Under the pieces are notes generated by a model. The model did no database searches, was not told the DNA's origin, and saw only the letters and a list, made by a program, of their open reading frames with translations. From Cylindrobasidium torrendii FP15055 ss-10 (Eukaryota > Basidiomycota > Agaricomycetes > Agaricales > Physalacriaceae), in the NCBI GenBank assembly GCA_000934385.1, contig KN880457.1, positions 1-64,000 of the forward strand: 64,000 nt of DNA. The letters are read 5' to 3'. A program made the translations under genes and the position numbers. Positions 11,050 through 26,737 of this stretch are shown one piece after another (the first letter of the stretch is position 1; each line of letters begins with the position of its first letter).

Positions 11050-11413
11050 GATGAAATAATGGGCGTGGATAATTTGGTTAGCGTCTCTTTTCTTGGTGGC
11101 TAGTACAATTGGTTGTACATGGACATTTTCAGTTATAATGTATCGTCTAGATTAAAGAACGACATGTTTCCCGTATGTTATGAGCGTACGACCCACACTA
11201 TACGCCCAGCTACTATCATGATGCATGGCTATTCATCGAAGTTAGGTTTGTAGCTTGGCCGGGGGCGCTACTGGTTCGAAGGCTGCTGGGCACGAGTTGC
11301 TGAGCAACTTGGTTTTTGCCACCTGTGTTCTCACACCTAAGTAGCTTTCCCATGGTCAGCTAATGCTGACGAGTGAGAAATTCTCGATACAGTACAGTTA
11401 CTGAGTACTGAGT
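11050..11413. other. Intergenic, nothing recognised
   Basis: 364 bases; no open frame of note. The sequence before 11414 should hold the promoter of the FRA10AC1 homolog. Confidence 0.35.
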
Positions 11414-12192
11414 ATGTATACTACTGTACAAAGAATTCAGATGATGGATCGTGTGAACACGCCGGGCCGGTACTCCGAGGCTTCACTTCATAACATCATC
11501 ACCCCCATGTCGCTGTATCCTACCAAGAAAATACCGTCTCCGCCGAGAGGTCCGAGCGAGTTTGAACTGCTGCGCGCGTCGCATAAGTGCGTCTATCGAA
11601 CTAAATCACATGGTTGATCATTTGTTCATTGAAAGCAGATTTCTACGAGAGGAAACTACAGCGAGCAAGGACCAAACGTGGGAGGACAAACTTGCAGAGA
11701 AATACTATTCCAGCCTATATCGAGAGTTCGCGTTATGCGATCTCAAGCACTACAAGTCCGGGAATGTTCGTCGCATCACTTCACAATTGCTAAACGTGCT
11801 CAACCCTCACATAGTTCTCCCTACGCTGGCGAACAGAGAATGAGGTTGTTTCTGGCGCTGGAGAGACATCGTGTGCAAACACGCGTTGTCCACAACATGA
11901 TGTGTCCAATGTCGTTTCTGCTCTTGCAACTGTAGAACTGCCCTTTTCGTATGAAGAGGACGGGGAAGTCAAGTCTGCTCTTGTCAAGGCGGTTCTCTGT
12001 CCAAAGTGTTTGGACAAACTCATGTATAAGAGGCGAAAGGACAAGGAATCGGCTGCTGCGAGAAGTCATACCGAGTCGGAGCGCGGAGAGGCGCGAAGAA
12101 GGCGGAGTGCATCGCCAGGGCCGCGAGACGACCATTCGTCCCGCCGACGCCGACGGCACTCATCTCCTTCTGGGCATAGAAAAGAGAAATGA
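11414..12192 (+). CDS. FRA10AC1: FRA10AC1-family protein (spliceosome-associated)
   Basis: Seen: three exons 11414-11586, 11639-11765 and 11815-12192, in phase, 225 aa. Conserved core: KLAEKYYSSLYREFALCDLK, then FSLRWRTENEVVSGAGETSC, a C-x4-C pair (CANTRC), PFSYEEDGEVKSALVKAVLC and PKCLDK, giving a four-cysteine zinc-binding pattern. The last ~55 residues are an Arg/Ser-rich tail (RRRRSASPGPRDDHSSRRRR). Family knowledge: FRA10AC1 proteins are nuclear and associate with the late spliceosome. The RS-like tail agrees with a splicing role. The start could also be the MM pair 9 codons further in. The gene sits in a window with notable microexons, which is only coincidence as far as sequence shows. 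Confidence 0.82.
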
Positions 12193-13110
12193 AGGTGCGT
12201 ATCCAGTCATGACCGGAGAACATGAATTGAACAGAATAGTAGACATCTTCAACTTCCATAACGGCCTTTGCATCGCATCGCATATAACTTCCATGGAAAC
12301 CCCCAAATCGACGCAAGGCATTGATCGCACTTGTTCTGCTGATAGTGCCGAAATCAGCCAAACTGTCCAAAGCGGCACGCAGGCGGGAATGGCAAACTCA
12401 GGTGGTTCGATGGCATCCCGCGCAGAGCTCAGATACATCTCTGTTCCTGCGAAATGAACGTCTACTTTTGATGGCCCCTACCCTGCGGTAACCAGCACCA
12501 TCCGAATGCGCTCTCGAGGCCTCCGGTGGCCATCGCTCAGATATCTCTATCTCTATACGGCGCTTTGTTCCGTGGTGGATGTATTCTTCAATCCAGAGAA
12601 GTCCCTGAATTCGAGTCTCTTTGAGAGAGAAGTGTGACAAGAGAGGATGGAACATGGTGTGATCAATGCAGAGAGGTTGCTGAATATTCAACAATGGTGA
12701 ACGTTTGGACAGTCAGCTTGTCGTTTTTGGCACTGATCAGAGCTATGCCGGATAGTTCTCCGGTAAGTCGGTTGTAGGGTCGGGCCTTGCCATAGCTCAC
12801 AGTTCTCCAGGCTTTTATTAAACTTTCATCGTGTGCTAGTATCTGAATCTCGCGACTTTGTCAATGTCCGCTTTTATCTATCCAATGCGCGCCCTGGTAC
12901 GGAAGCGCAAGATGACTCCATCCAAGCATTTTGAGGATGTTGTGCCAGGGGGCTACGTATTGTACGATGCCGAACATTTAGCCTTCGACTCAATGTTTGG
13001 TCAATCTCACTCGTAACTCGAAGCCGATGCTACACGTACCTCCAAATCAATAGTCACGCGCTTGCAAGGGAACAACACAAATTGCTTCTTCTCTGTGATG
13101 CGTTTGCCGG
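12193..13110. other. Unresolved stretch, possible decayed or unknown minus-strand gene
   Basis: About 0.9 kb. Minus-strand frames at 12694-12398, 12438-12160 and 12370-12020 are open but I could not join them with good splice sites, and none shows a known domain. They also run into the FRA10AC1 gene. Nothing firm can be called. Confidence 0.3.
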
Positions 13111-13118
13111 TATAAAGG
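13111..13118 (+). promoter_or_regulatory. TATA box of the NAD(P)-binding protein gene
   Basis: TATAAAGG stands 46 nt before the start codon of the next gene, implying a very short 5' UTR. Confidence 0.5.
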
Positions 13119-13156
13119 GTTGGGATATACAACTTTGTGTTCTCATAGCTGTTGCC

Positions 13157-14481
13157 ATGTCCCACTCGAAGATATTCCTTTTGGGAGCTACGGGTATGCT
13201 CACACCTTCGTCCATTGCCTTTATTCACGGTTAAGCCAGGATACATCGGGGGAATCGTTCTTTTGGAGTTAATCAAGCGCAAGGATTGTCACATCACTGC
13301 CCTTGTCCGTAGCGAAGACAAGGCCCGCAAGCTTCAGGCGCTTAATTTGGGCCCAGTGAAGGTAGTACTGGGTTCGGCGGATGATGCAGCTGCCATCGAT
13401 GCGTGTCTCGAGAATGCCGACGTTGTTATCGATACAGTGAGCACGAACTGACTCGCCAAAGGTTGCAAGCTAACGAAGCCTCAAGTTCAACTGTGATGAT
13501 GTCAAGGGAACCACGACGCTTCTCACTGCCTGCAAGAAGCTTAATGCCACTACGAAGAGGAAAATCCCTTTAATCCATGTTGTGAGTAAAACACTACGTT
13601 TTATGGCGAATCACGACGTGATTTTTAGTCGGGAGGAGGCGTTCTCATAGATATCACTGGAAAGCACACATCTGAAGAGGTCTGGGACGATGCAGACGCC
13701 GAACAAATGGCCAGGATACCTCCCGGAAACCCTCATCGCGCTGTGGACCTTGAAATCTTGAAAGCCGATGCTGAAGGTATGTCTGGGCATATTCCATGGG
13801 TATGTGGGAACTGAGAATTCACAACGAAGGCTACATCAACTCTTATATCGTGATCCCAAGTGTTGTTTATGGCGCTTTAGACAACGTTCTTAGTAGAGCT
13901 GGATTGCAGAGGGCCAATAACATGTGTGCTCATGCGATCGTTGGCCCCGTCGTCAGTCTTGGTGGGTCTGCAGCAAGTGTTGGAGGAGGTCGCAACAAGT
14001 GGCTTTGTATCCATGTCGAAGATGGTTGGTTACCCTGTTCTCATAGGGAATACGTGCCACACTGACCATCGTTCAGTGGCTAGTCTTATTCTGACTGTGC
14101 TCGACAATGTAGAGAAGGAACCACATGGGCGGGAGGCGTACTACTTCGGGGAAAGCTTCGGCATTGAGCCGCGATGGATAGCTGCGACGGCTTCCAAGGT
14201 CGTCACTGGCAAGGTGACGGACGAACGGGCATTGACGGAAGAAGAGCTGAGAACCTTCTTTCCGGGGCGTTTCGTATGCCTTTCCCCACCCATGACAATG
14301 GATCTGAGAGTACTAACCCCAAGCGCAGTACAACTTTATTCCGCTGCTTGCAGGAGACTATCGATGCAAAGGGACACGGGGAAGGCGCCTGGGATGGTTG
14401 CCTAAGTATGGACTTGCCGAGTTGGAAAGCGATGTGGTTGGAATCACCGAAGATACAAGAAGAAAACATGAGACGACGTAG
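13157..14481 (+). CDS. NAD(P)-binding Rossmann-fold (extended SDR/NmrA-like) protein
   Basis: Seen: seven exons 13157-13193, 13240-13436, 13486-13581, 13629-13776, 13830-14024, 14077-14273 and 14329-14481, all in phase, 340 aa. The N-terminus carries the dinucleotide motif GATGYIGG (residues ~10-17), followed by LVRSEDKARKLQ. Further on come IPLIHVSGGGVL, YIVIPSVVYG and YYFGESFG, the order seen in fungal NAD-dependent epimerase/dehydratase-like proteins. The tail LGWLPKYGLAELESDV is typical of that group. No classical Tyr-x3-Lys catalytic pair is evident (I see VDLEILK where YxxxK is usual), so it may be a sensor- or NmrA-like member or use another acid/base. Substrate unknown. Confidence 0.75.
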
Positions 14482-14674
14482 AGTGAAGTTTCCATGGGGA
14501 ACTCATTGAGAGGCTTTGGTCATACAGATAGACGTAGTTGGCAAATAGCTAAAATTCAAGGGAACCACCTTTCTTCTCCTTGCAGGCGAGGTTGAGTAGC
14601 TGCATCGGACTTTGCCGAAATGCAACTTGAGATGATCGAACGGAGTTGAACTGACGCTGTTGCTCTTGACTGTC

Positions 14675-18934
<4,260 letters not shown>

Positions 18935-19325
18935 ATATGTAGATACGCGTTCATTTTCTCAAGACTCGATGTTGCGCTGTGATTCTAATAATCAGTAATA
19001 TATTTTCTTTACGCCTGCTATGTATCTGTCTGCTTATTGTGCGATTTTGGTGTTTTGTGTGTCCAAGCTACAATTGATTATTGATTGAACCTTGCAGCGG
19101 ATCAGACGCGATCGACGCCGGCCAACTTTGTGCACAATTCCCGGTCTCTTTATTTATTGACCACGACCATCAACTGCCTCTGGATATTTGAACAATTATC
19201 AGGATGGCCTTTCGCATGTCTCAGTGCGGTCCACTGCACGTTGTAGTGTCGACAACACGTGTTGATGACACACGGGCATCTGGCAATAAATGAACCCAAA
19301 CGAGCCTTCTTTACCTACCTCCATC
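18935..19325. other. Intergenic, nothing recognised
   Basis: 391 bases with T-rich sequence after the ISWI stop (likely 3' UTR) and no coding signal. It also contains the promoter of the next gene, without a clear TATA box. Confidence 0.4.
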
Positions 19326-20929
19326 ATGACTCAAACACCGACTCCACGCCCCCGGCGCGGATATGCAAAAGTTCGTTATGATCCCTGTTTGCAAGATAAT
19401 CTACTGATTTGCTCCAGCCAATTGTTGAAGACGACCGACGCGCATCTACCATGACTTCAGAGTGGGAAGATGAAGTAGTCCAGGTGAAGGAGGAATCAGA
19501 ATCGGAGCTCTCAGATGCAGGCAGCCGCACATCCTCGAGACGACCGAAATCTCCGCGCAGGCATCGCCGCCGAGCCGGTGTCGCACAATCGTCGGCAACG
19601 CCGCGTCGCGCCCGAGTTGCCAAGGTCTCACGCAGAGAAGCAACCCCAGCTATCCCTCCCCCCAACCACACGATCCCAGCACCACTTATCGCTGCATCCG
19701 GTCGTGCAACCCCAGCCCCACGCCACCAAAAAGAGGACGACCTCACGCCACGGGTGCTCAACAGTGCAGCAAACGGCACCTGGTTCCTCACTACCTACGT
19801 TTTCTCTGCTCTCGGCACCGCCTTGCGCCTCGCAAAACCCCTTGTTGTTCTGGCTATCGTCTACCTCCTCGTATCTACATTCGTGGGACACCTCATTGGC
19901 CAAATCGGCTCGCAGCTACGCGTTGTACTCGAGCCATTCTGCACTATCCCAATCGTTTCCTCATCCCCACTATGCGTCGCATTGGGCTCCCTCGTACCTG
20001 GACGACCAGTCGCAAATTTCCCTGCACTTGTCGAGATAGAAAGCACCTCCCTCGAACGGGTTTTGGATCAACTGACTGGTGGCTCGGCATTGGCACTGGA
20101 TGTGAAGAAATCGGAAATTGCCACCAAAGATCTCATCCTTGTCGTCGGTACAAGTAATCTGAGGTCCAAATCCGAAATCGAATACACCCTCCAGAATTTT
20201 GTCCGGTCGGCCAGGAGGACCTCAGAAGGGCTTCAGAAGCTCACGTCGCATATTCAATTTGCTGTCGATGGGTGAGTCCCTCACTGGAATTTCAATGCAA
20301 CCTAACAATATTTTAGTATCGTCGCGGTCAACAACTTTGCTCTTGGGACCATCGAAAGTGCGCGAGTGCGGCAAGAAGATGCTTCTGTGATTGCGCGTTT
20401 GAATCCCTTTGCCACATCCATCGATGATGTCGTGTCCTTCAAATTTCACGAAGTCATGGACTACATCTCTGTCCGAACAGACAAAATCCTGGCTGAGGGC
20501 GCTCAGCAGATCAACAACCTCGACCAACTTGAGCAGTACCTCGACCAACTGGCTGAACTCGTTGCGCGGGAGGACGACAGCGTTAAGGTCGAACGGGACG
20601 ATGTGCTACCGACCCTTTGGGCGCGAGTTATCAATCCGAAGACGGTTCGCAAATACGAGCGCGATCTCGACCTCCTCAAGGATCTCTCGACGTACAGGAA
20701 ACAGGCGTTGATTCATGTTGTAACAGCAATGCAGACCCTGGGGAAGATGAACAGTGATATTGAAGCGATACGAGACGGTGTTGCGCTACCAGCGTTGACG
20801 CCTGGCTCTGGTATTCCGGTGGAGGTGCATATGCGCAGCATACAGTCGGGCATGGAGCACCTCAGGCAGGTCACGCGAAGAGCGAGGGATAGGGAGATCT
20901 CTCTCGAAGACACCCGAATCGAGAATTGA
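19326..20929 (+). CDS. Conserved-looking single-pass membrane protein of unknown function
   Basis: Seen: three exons 19326-19370, 19418-20271 and 20317-20929, in phase, 503 aa. The first ~130 residues are charged and rich in Arg/Ser/Pro, as in a cytosolic or nucleoplasmic tail. A long hydrophobic stretch follows around residue 150-175 (LAKPLVVLAIVYLLVSTFVG), then a second weaker one (EPFCTIPIVSSSPLC). The C-terminal ~300 aa are helical with coiled-coil potential (AQQINNLDQLEQYLDQLAEL). I do not recognise a named domain. The layout of a basic N-terminus, membrane anchor and long coiled-coil luminal part resembles nuclear-envelope or ER membrane proteins, but that is inference only. Confidence 0.7.
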
Positions 20930-21236
20930 TGATATGTATCATACACTGACGAAACGGAACTGTAGAATATGTCGACCCCATTCAGCTATTTATCTTTACA
21001 TCATCGAAATCCGAATGCCACCGGTGGCACAACTCGAAACAATTGCAAGATCATTGAGCGTGCTCAGATTCGAGCGGCAATTGTGCAGACTGCATGTACA
21101 TCATATCGCCCCATTGAGAGCCGTGCATTACGTAATAACAATGGCAGGTTTGTCCCTTTTAGTAATCATTTCGATCGTGTGTTCCTAGCAATACCCAAGA
21201 GTCTCCAAAGATATTCGAAGCTCGATATTGTGCGCT
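20930..21236. other. Short intergenic region between convergent genes
   Basis: 307 bases between two gene 3' ends. No coding or structural signal noted. Confidence 0.4.
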
Positions 21237-22497
21237 TTAGCCGCGCGTGTTCGCCACCCCGTTCAGGCTGATTCGAGAGCTAGGTGCCGAAGCAATACGG
21301 AAAGACAAAGTTGTATCCATGACCTCCGTTATGGAAGAGTGTCTGTTCACAATCAGAACGATGATGGTTGGATATAGGCCCTATAAAATTGTAAGCGAGT
21401 GTCAATATCCATCTTCGAAACCCTTAGCCTGGCAGTACTGACGATAAGTTGGTACCCAATGGCGGCCACCGTTTGAGTTACAATGTAAACGGTAGGGTTT
21501 GCCATATCGAGATGTGCCTTTACAAACGGGAATTGAAAAATTTGTGCGATCTGTTTTTCGGGGTTAGTTTTGATGAGTAATTTTTGGCAACTAGGTTTGG
21601 TGTAACGCACCCAAACAAGGTTATACAATGCACCAGACTCGACAAGAAGAAGCATGACCTTTTCCGCCAAAGACCTCTGGCGTCGACCGACAGTTGTCTT
21701 GATAAAGTTGCGGTGTCGCCTGATAGACAGTCATGAGCACTGCAGATGAGGCTTAAGGGCACCACACGGACCATGCTTTTAAGGCAATGAGAAACGTCGT
21801 TATAATGTTCGCTAGGAATGAGAATGCCCATCCAGCTGGGAAGGCCTCGGAGGCGCAGACAGCGTCCTTAACACGAATGTTCGAACCGAAGGCATCTGGC
21901 GACCAGCATGCCACAGTGACCATACCAAATGCTGGTTAACCAATGATCAGAAATTAAAAAGCGCTTTCCGTGTGTGTACGCACCAAAGGATACCACGAGG
22001 AGAAAGACAGGAAGATACATGATCTTTACAATATCGCTATTCAGTGGACACAACCCTCACGTTTATGAAATAAACCAAGCCAATTCCGAACTGATATTCG
22101 GCGTGCACTTTGACGTCTACGTACTCAACTCTTGCAGCCCATGTCATTTCTCTACTGCCTAGGGCACCACGAATGGCCATGATGGCTTCCATGCTGACAA
22201 GTACGCGAAGTACAGTCGAACATACGAACAAAAAGATGGTGCTTCCACACACGATCTTTTGACCTCTTGTACGAACTCCCTTCTTCCTGAGGCAAAGGTG
22301 AGCGTCCAAACATATCCAGATGGGCGCGCTCACAGTAATATTCTCAGCGTGTACGCAAAGATGACCAGATAGATAGCCCACAGAACCGAACCGAAGATTT
22401 GCAAGGTTATTATGGCTGTGAATGAGTCTTTGAACGCCGACAGGACCAATTGGGTATTCGCATCGGGAAAGGTGTTTGCTGGCACTACAGTGGTCAT
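21237..22497 (-). CDS. Seven-transmembrane-like basidiomycete membrane protein, possibly degenerate
   Basis: Seen: coding blocks on the minus strand at 22497-22334, 22286-22125, 22036-21984, 21931-21772, 21719-21611, 21550-~21456 and 21380-21237. Blocks include QLVLSAFKDSFTAIITLQIF, FLFVCSTVLRVLVSMEAI, FLANIITTFLIALKAW, HRNFIKTTVGRRQRSLAEKV, LLLVESGALYNLVW and LYPTIIVLIVNRHSS. Hydrophobic segments and the ESGALY...LYPTIIV pattern match an expanded agaric family of orphan multi-pass membrane proteins. Odd: the third intron would be 88 nt and could be placed differently. The last junction does not splice in frame with the expected IG-LYP join; a canonical join needs a longer intron from 21467. 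These oddities suggest either unusual splicing or early decay. Function unknown. Confidence 0.5.
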
Positions 22498-22982
22498 GCG
22501 GGGGTGGGAAATGTGCTGGGAGCCAGGGTTTGTACCATAGCCTTAAGTACTTCGATATGCACCACGTTGAATTCGATAATCAGCGCCCAACAAGAGTATT
22601 GTGCATATCCAACTAAATAGAACGACTCGTGCTGTGCACTTTCTTCTCGAAGTCGGCAAGTTCCAATTTCCAAATGAATGGAGAATGCGCAGAAGGAGTC
22701 ACGGGTAGTCACGGACACTGCCAGTCTGCGATGCTCAGCACAATTGCCCAAATCGTCATTGCGGCGCCTAACTGGTGTTTGTTGCACTTTAGTGATTGCA
22801 CAGAACAAATGAGATTGCATAGAGCATATCACACCCAACATGCACCCGTAAAAAGCAGCCTCCTTGTGATTACTATCATTAGGCTGCGCGCCATTGTCCA
22901 GAATCCACTGAATACGACCATGCTAATCCATCTACAGCAAAATTGACATGTTGACGACTCATTCGGTAGATGAATATGAAGT
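22498..22982. other. Intergenic, nothing recognised
   Basis: 485 bases between two minus-strand genes. A minus frame (22841-22494) is open but shows no domain and overlaps the start of the 7-TM-like gene; treated as chance. Confidence 0.35.
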
Positions 22983-24109
22983 TCACGTACATAGTTCAAC
23001 GTCTTGTAAGCCATTTGAAGAAGAGGCCTTCAACCGCTCCTCAAGTAGACCCGGAATTTGGGGATTGTAGCACAACCAGGCCGCGCTCGCACAGAGCACA
23101 AGCTTCTTGAGAGTCCTGCTATTTATTCCAGAACACAGAACATCCCACAAATCTTCGAGTGAAATGACCGCTCGATGACAGAGGGCGTACTCTGTGAGTG
23201 ATGCTGGTGCGTTCTGCACCCTGAACTCCTTGGTCAATAAATTTGAAGGACTGCCAATACATCTCAAGGTTCGGAGTGACGGCACGCGGGAAAGAATCCT
23301 TTCTTCTGCGTAGACAACGCCCTGATAATTCATATCAATTTCAGCACTCTCGAGCATCGGGGGTTGTGTGAATGCCACTGCTGCGAAATAGTTCCAGGGC
23401 GCAGAGAGATAGACAAGAGATGGAAAATCGATGCCTTGAAGGGGGGCTTCATCCTTTGGGGTATGGATGGGTTCATCACACTGTATTGATAGTGTGCGAA
23501 GGGTAGTCGAGTGCGCACTTAAGATGGCTTTTAAGTCGGCGTGGACAATATTGCTTTTACGCCAACTTAGGACCAGGTGGCGAAGGTTGGGGAAGCTAGC
23601 GGTTCGAAGATAGGTCTGCTCCCCCTTTATGTCATCTATATGGATGTACAAGGAGGTGAGATTAGGCATCGATGAGGTCGTGGTCGTGAGAGGTTCAAGA
23701 ATAGGCGATAGAAAGTCATCTCCGTAGAGGACTTCGAACCAAATGGCACTGTTCTCATCCATTCCTGGGGATTTTTTTTGAGAGGCCGATAGTCAGTGGG
23801 GATGGACGCACCAGCCCTGTCAATTACGAGCCGCAGTGAGCGCACACAACGCTCGAAGTTCAATCCCTCGAGTGCGTCACAAAAGTTTCGGAATATTTTT
23901 TCGTCGGCGCTCGAAATGCAAACATGCTGGTAGAGGACAGGTAGCACGACCGCGTATACTGCCTTTGAGACGCGTAGCAAAATGGTTCGTGTGTGTGCTG
24001 AAGCAGCTTCCGCAATTTGAACGACAATTTCGTTGGGAATGATAGCAAAATATCGTGTCCCTCTTCTTCTATTGGAAAGAAGCTTGGCCATGCGAGTTGA
24101 GTCCTTCAT
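22983..24109 (-). CDS. F-box-like / leucine-rich protein
   Basis: Seen: two exons 24109-23812 and 23764-22983 joined by a 47-nt intron (GTGCGT...CCCCAG), 359 aa. The intron removes an A8 run, so the apparent frame change there is not an indel. Residues ~20-60 read FAIIPNEIVVQIAEAASAHT ... LRVSKAVYAVVLPVLYQHV, a typical basidiomycete F-box-like start. The remainder has irregular leucine-rich units (PNLTSLYIHIDD, FPNLRHLVLSW, PSLRTLRCIGSP). Family knowledge: such proteins act as substrate receptors of SCF ubiquitin ligases and are strongly expanded in mushrooms. The target is unknown. An alternative start is the Met seven codons downstream. Confidence 0.7.
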
Positions 24110-24410
24110 GGTGGTGGAACAAAGGCAAGACTATCGATCATGACCAATGATCGCGAAACGAATTCAAACGATGTCTACTGCACGGTTCCAAGCACATGAG
24201 TTCCTCTAATCTCATTCTCATATTCTTCTGCGCAGTTCATAAAAACGGTTTCATTATGTTGAGGTGTTGTCGCTGGACAGCCTTGGTTACATGTCCATCG
24301 TCAGATCTTGCCTATGGTGGTACTTAGTACTAATAGTTGCGACCGTGCCCTTGAGAGCAATCAATGGCTATACATTCATAATCGTACGAGTAAATACGAG
24401 TCCACTAGCA
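24110..24410. other. Intergenic, nothing recognised
   Basis: 301 bases between the F-box-like gene start and the GH30 stop. No feature noted. Confidence 0.35.
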
Positions 24411-26186
24411 CTAGGTCTTCTTGAAGACAAATGTCGTTAGACTCAACGCTGGGAGGTTCATTGACCAAGCTCCATTGGATTCCGTTGCTAATGCTACTTC
24501 AGAGAAGTCCTCGGTCTCAGAGGTGCGGAACGCTGAGGTTGCCTCAACGTTATCAGGAAACGTCAACGAGACCGTGGTCGCGCCAGACTGGTTTGTGTTC
24601 ATGGCAAGAATATAGTATGTCGAACCATCCTGGGAGCGCACGGCCATGTTTGACGCCGTGCTCAAGCCATCGATAGGTAGGCGCACACTTCCGGCTGCGG
24701 TTCAAGTTAGCCACTGACATGACATACTTACACTCAACTCACGTCGAACGAAATTGCCGAGATGCTTGTACGTCCAGAAGTGTTTGGTGAGGTAGAGTTC
24801 GTAATTTCCATTCGAAGCATAATCATCGTCGTAGAAAATCACACCGTCCTACACCGACGAGTTTAGTAATGCGCAATATCAGCGCAAATTTAGCAGATAG
24901 ACTCACATTCCAACCATTTGTGTTCGTCGTTGTTGCGCAAGACGGGTTATTCAGAGGGTCACACCCAAGGCCATTTGACACTAGGGTCCAGAACTGTCAA
25001 GAATAACATCAGTATGTTCGCGCCATCCCGGACTGTTGACCGACATCGTAATGTGCTTCATTGGCGACGTTGAAACTCTGGAATGCCATTCCCACCCACA
25101 TAAGGCCACCCACTATAGTTGGGTCGTATCCACCAGACCAACCACGGCCAGTACCATCCGCAGATCCCATAGAGCAGCAGACTTCCTATGCACCGTTTAG
25201 TCGCTGAACGGTGGTACCGCTGGAAGGCTGAAGGACTGACCGACATCCAAGTGGCCTTGCCATAGGTATTCTTGGTGGTGTTAACGTATGATACGTAGCT
25301 TGCGTCGCTCGGGAAATCGTATGTGTGATGCACAAGAGCCGCAACCTTGTCCACGACATCGGGGAGCCAGTCCGCATACTCACTTGATGCACGGCTCAGA
25401 GACGACGATTCATCAGCCAGAATGCCAACGGTCTGCTCCAGTCCGTGATTTTCCAGAGCCGCGTATAGGGTAGAAACGACCTCTGAACGTCTGGAGGCAG
25501 GTCAGCAGGAAGGACATGGAAGAGTAAAAGGGAAGCGCACTGGTAGGGCTGTACCAGCATGCCTTCCTGACCGCATGGTGAGGGCCCAAAATCGCTGTCT
25601 GGTTCATTGATGGGAGAGACGTAGTTCAGTGGAATGCCCTCGTCGATCCAGTGCTGGGCGACGTCTGCAAGGAATTCTCCAAATTGTGCACCGCTCCCTA
25701 GAGAAAGAAGGCATCTTCTGTAGTTCCGTGTCTTGCGAGATTGAGCTACCACCCACCATCGACAAAATGGCTAGCACAGCTTGTCTTGTCAGCAGTCATT
25801 GGCGCAGGAGCACTGTTCGCAAACATCGTCAAGTAGGGTACATCGCGCTCCGCCGCCGCCTTTAGAAAGTAGATCCCCGATGCATCTTTCGACCAGTCGT
25901 ATTGGCCGTCGGAGACATAGAAGGTTTCTATGGCGCGAACGGGGTTCGACACATTCACGCCGCCTGCGCCGACATTCCAGCGGTAGCTCGATAGTTGCAT
26001 GCCAGAAGGCGAAAAGAGGAGGTCGGAGAGGTTCTGGCGAACGGACTCGGGAAAGTTGTATATATCCGTAGGCCACCATGCTCCAGAGCCACCAATGGCA
26101 TGGAAAGTTTGAGCTGGGGTTGAGGATACGCTTGCTGCATGAGCAGCAGATGTCGCTAGCAATGTCTGAAAAAGGACGAGAAACAT
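24411..26186 (-). CDS. Secreted GH30 glycoside hydrolase (endo-beta-1,6-galactanase-like)
   Basis: Seen: seven exons 26186-25757, 25697-25541, 25490-25241, 25185-25045, 24993-24907, 24848-24743 and 24694-24411, in phase, 484 aa. Signal peptide at residues 1-18 (MFLVLFQTLLATSAAHAA). Mature start FHAIGGSGAWWPTDIYNFP is typical of GH30. Acid/base Glu in SPINEPDSDFGPS. Nucleophile Glu in ATWMSEVCCS, two strands later. The C-terminal ~100 aa form the beta-sandwich side domain (TYYILAMNTNQSGATTVSLT). Family knowledge: GH30 retaining enzymes cut beta-1,6-galactan, beta-1,6-glucan or xylan. The INEPxxD...QEG arrangement is closest to subfamily 5 galactanases acting on arabinogalactan, but beta-1,6-glucanase activity cannot be excluded. 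It acts outside the cell on plant or fungal wall material. Confidence 0.88.
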
Positions 26187-26737
26187 CGTAGCGAGATGTG
26201 GTCGTTAGGTTCTGGTACATTAGCATTCTTATATACAAGTGCGGTTGAAGAAGCGTCGCATCATGAGGCTGAGAAGCAGATAAAGTCTAAGGGCGGCTCA
26301 GCAGATAGAGGCACGGGGATGTAGGTGACGATATTATTTTGCAGACATTGGCCGGGTGCTTGCAACGATAGGTCGATGACCTAGTTATCGAGGAACCTGG
26401 TGTAACATAAGCATATGGAAACAGAGGTAGGAACTCGTGTGAATAAGGAGATAGGCTCAGCAACGTACCAGATAATCATAGCTAATTTGCTCCAATTGCT
26501 CCGGAGACTCGCCGCCCTTGGTTTTACGTCCATGGAAATGTTCTCACCAACTCAGAATAGATGTCGAAGATCCCGTTCCACTCGCCCCGACACCGGCCCG
26601 TAATCCTCGCTCCGAAGTAAGTACATACAGAGCATTGAGTGTTCCGACGTAGGTCGAGGTCAGTAGCGGAATAACGAAAAGGTGCAGATGCATCCATAGT
26701 TCACGCAACCATAGTCTATTGTCTTGATTCATATGGT
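26187..26737. other. Intergenic, nothing recognised
   Basis: 551 bases between the GH30 start and the NDUFAF7 stop. No domain-bearing frame. The left part is the GH30 promoter. Confidence 0.35.

Noticed and set aside
23764..23812. Apparent frameshift at an A8 run in the F-box-like gene
   Set aside because: Explained by a normal 47-nt intron that removes the homopolymer.
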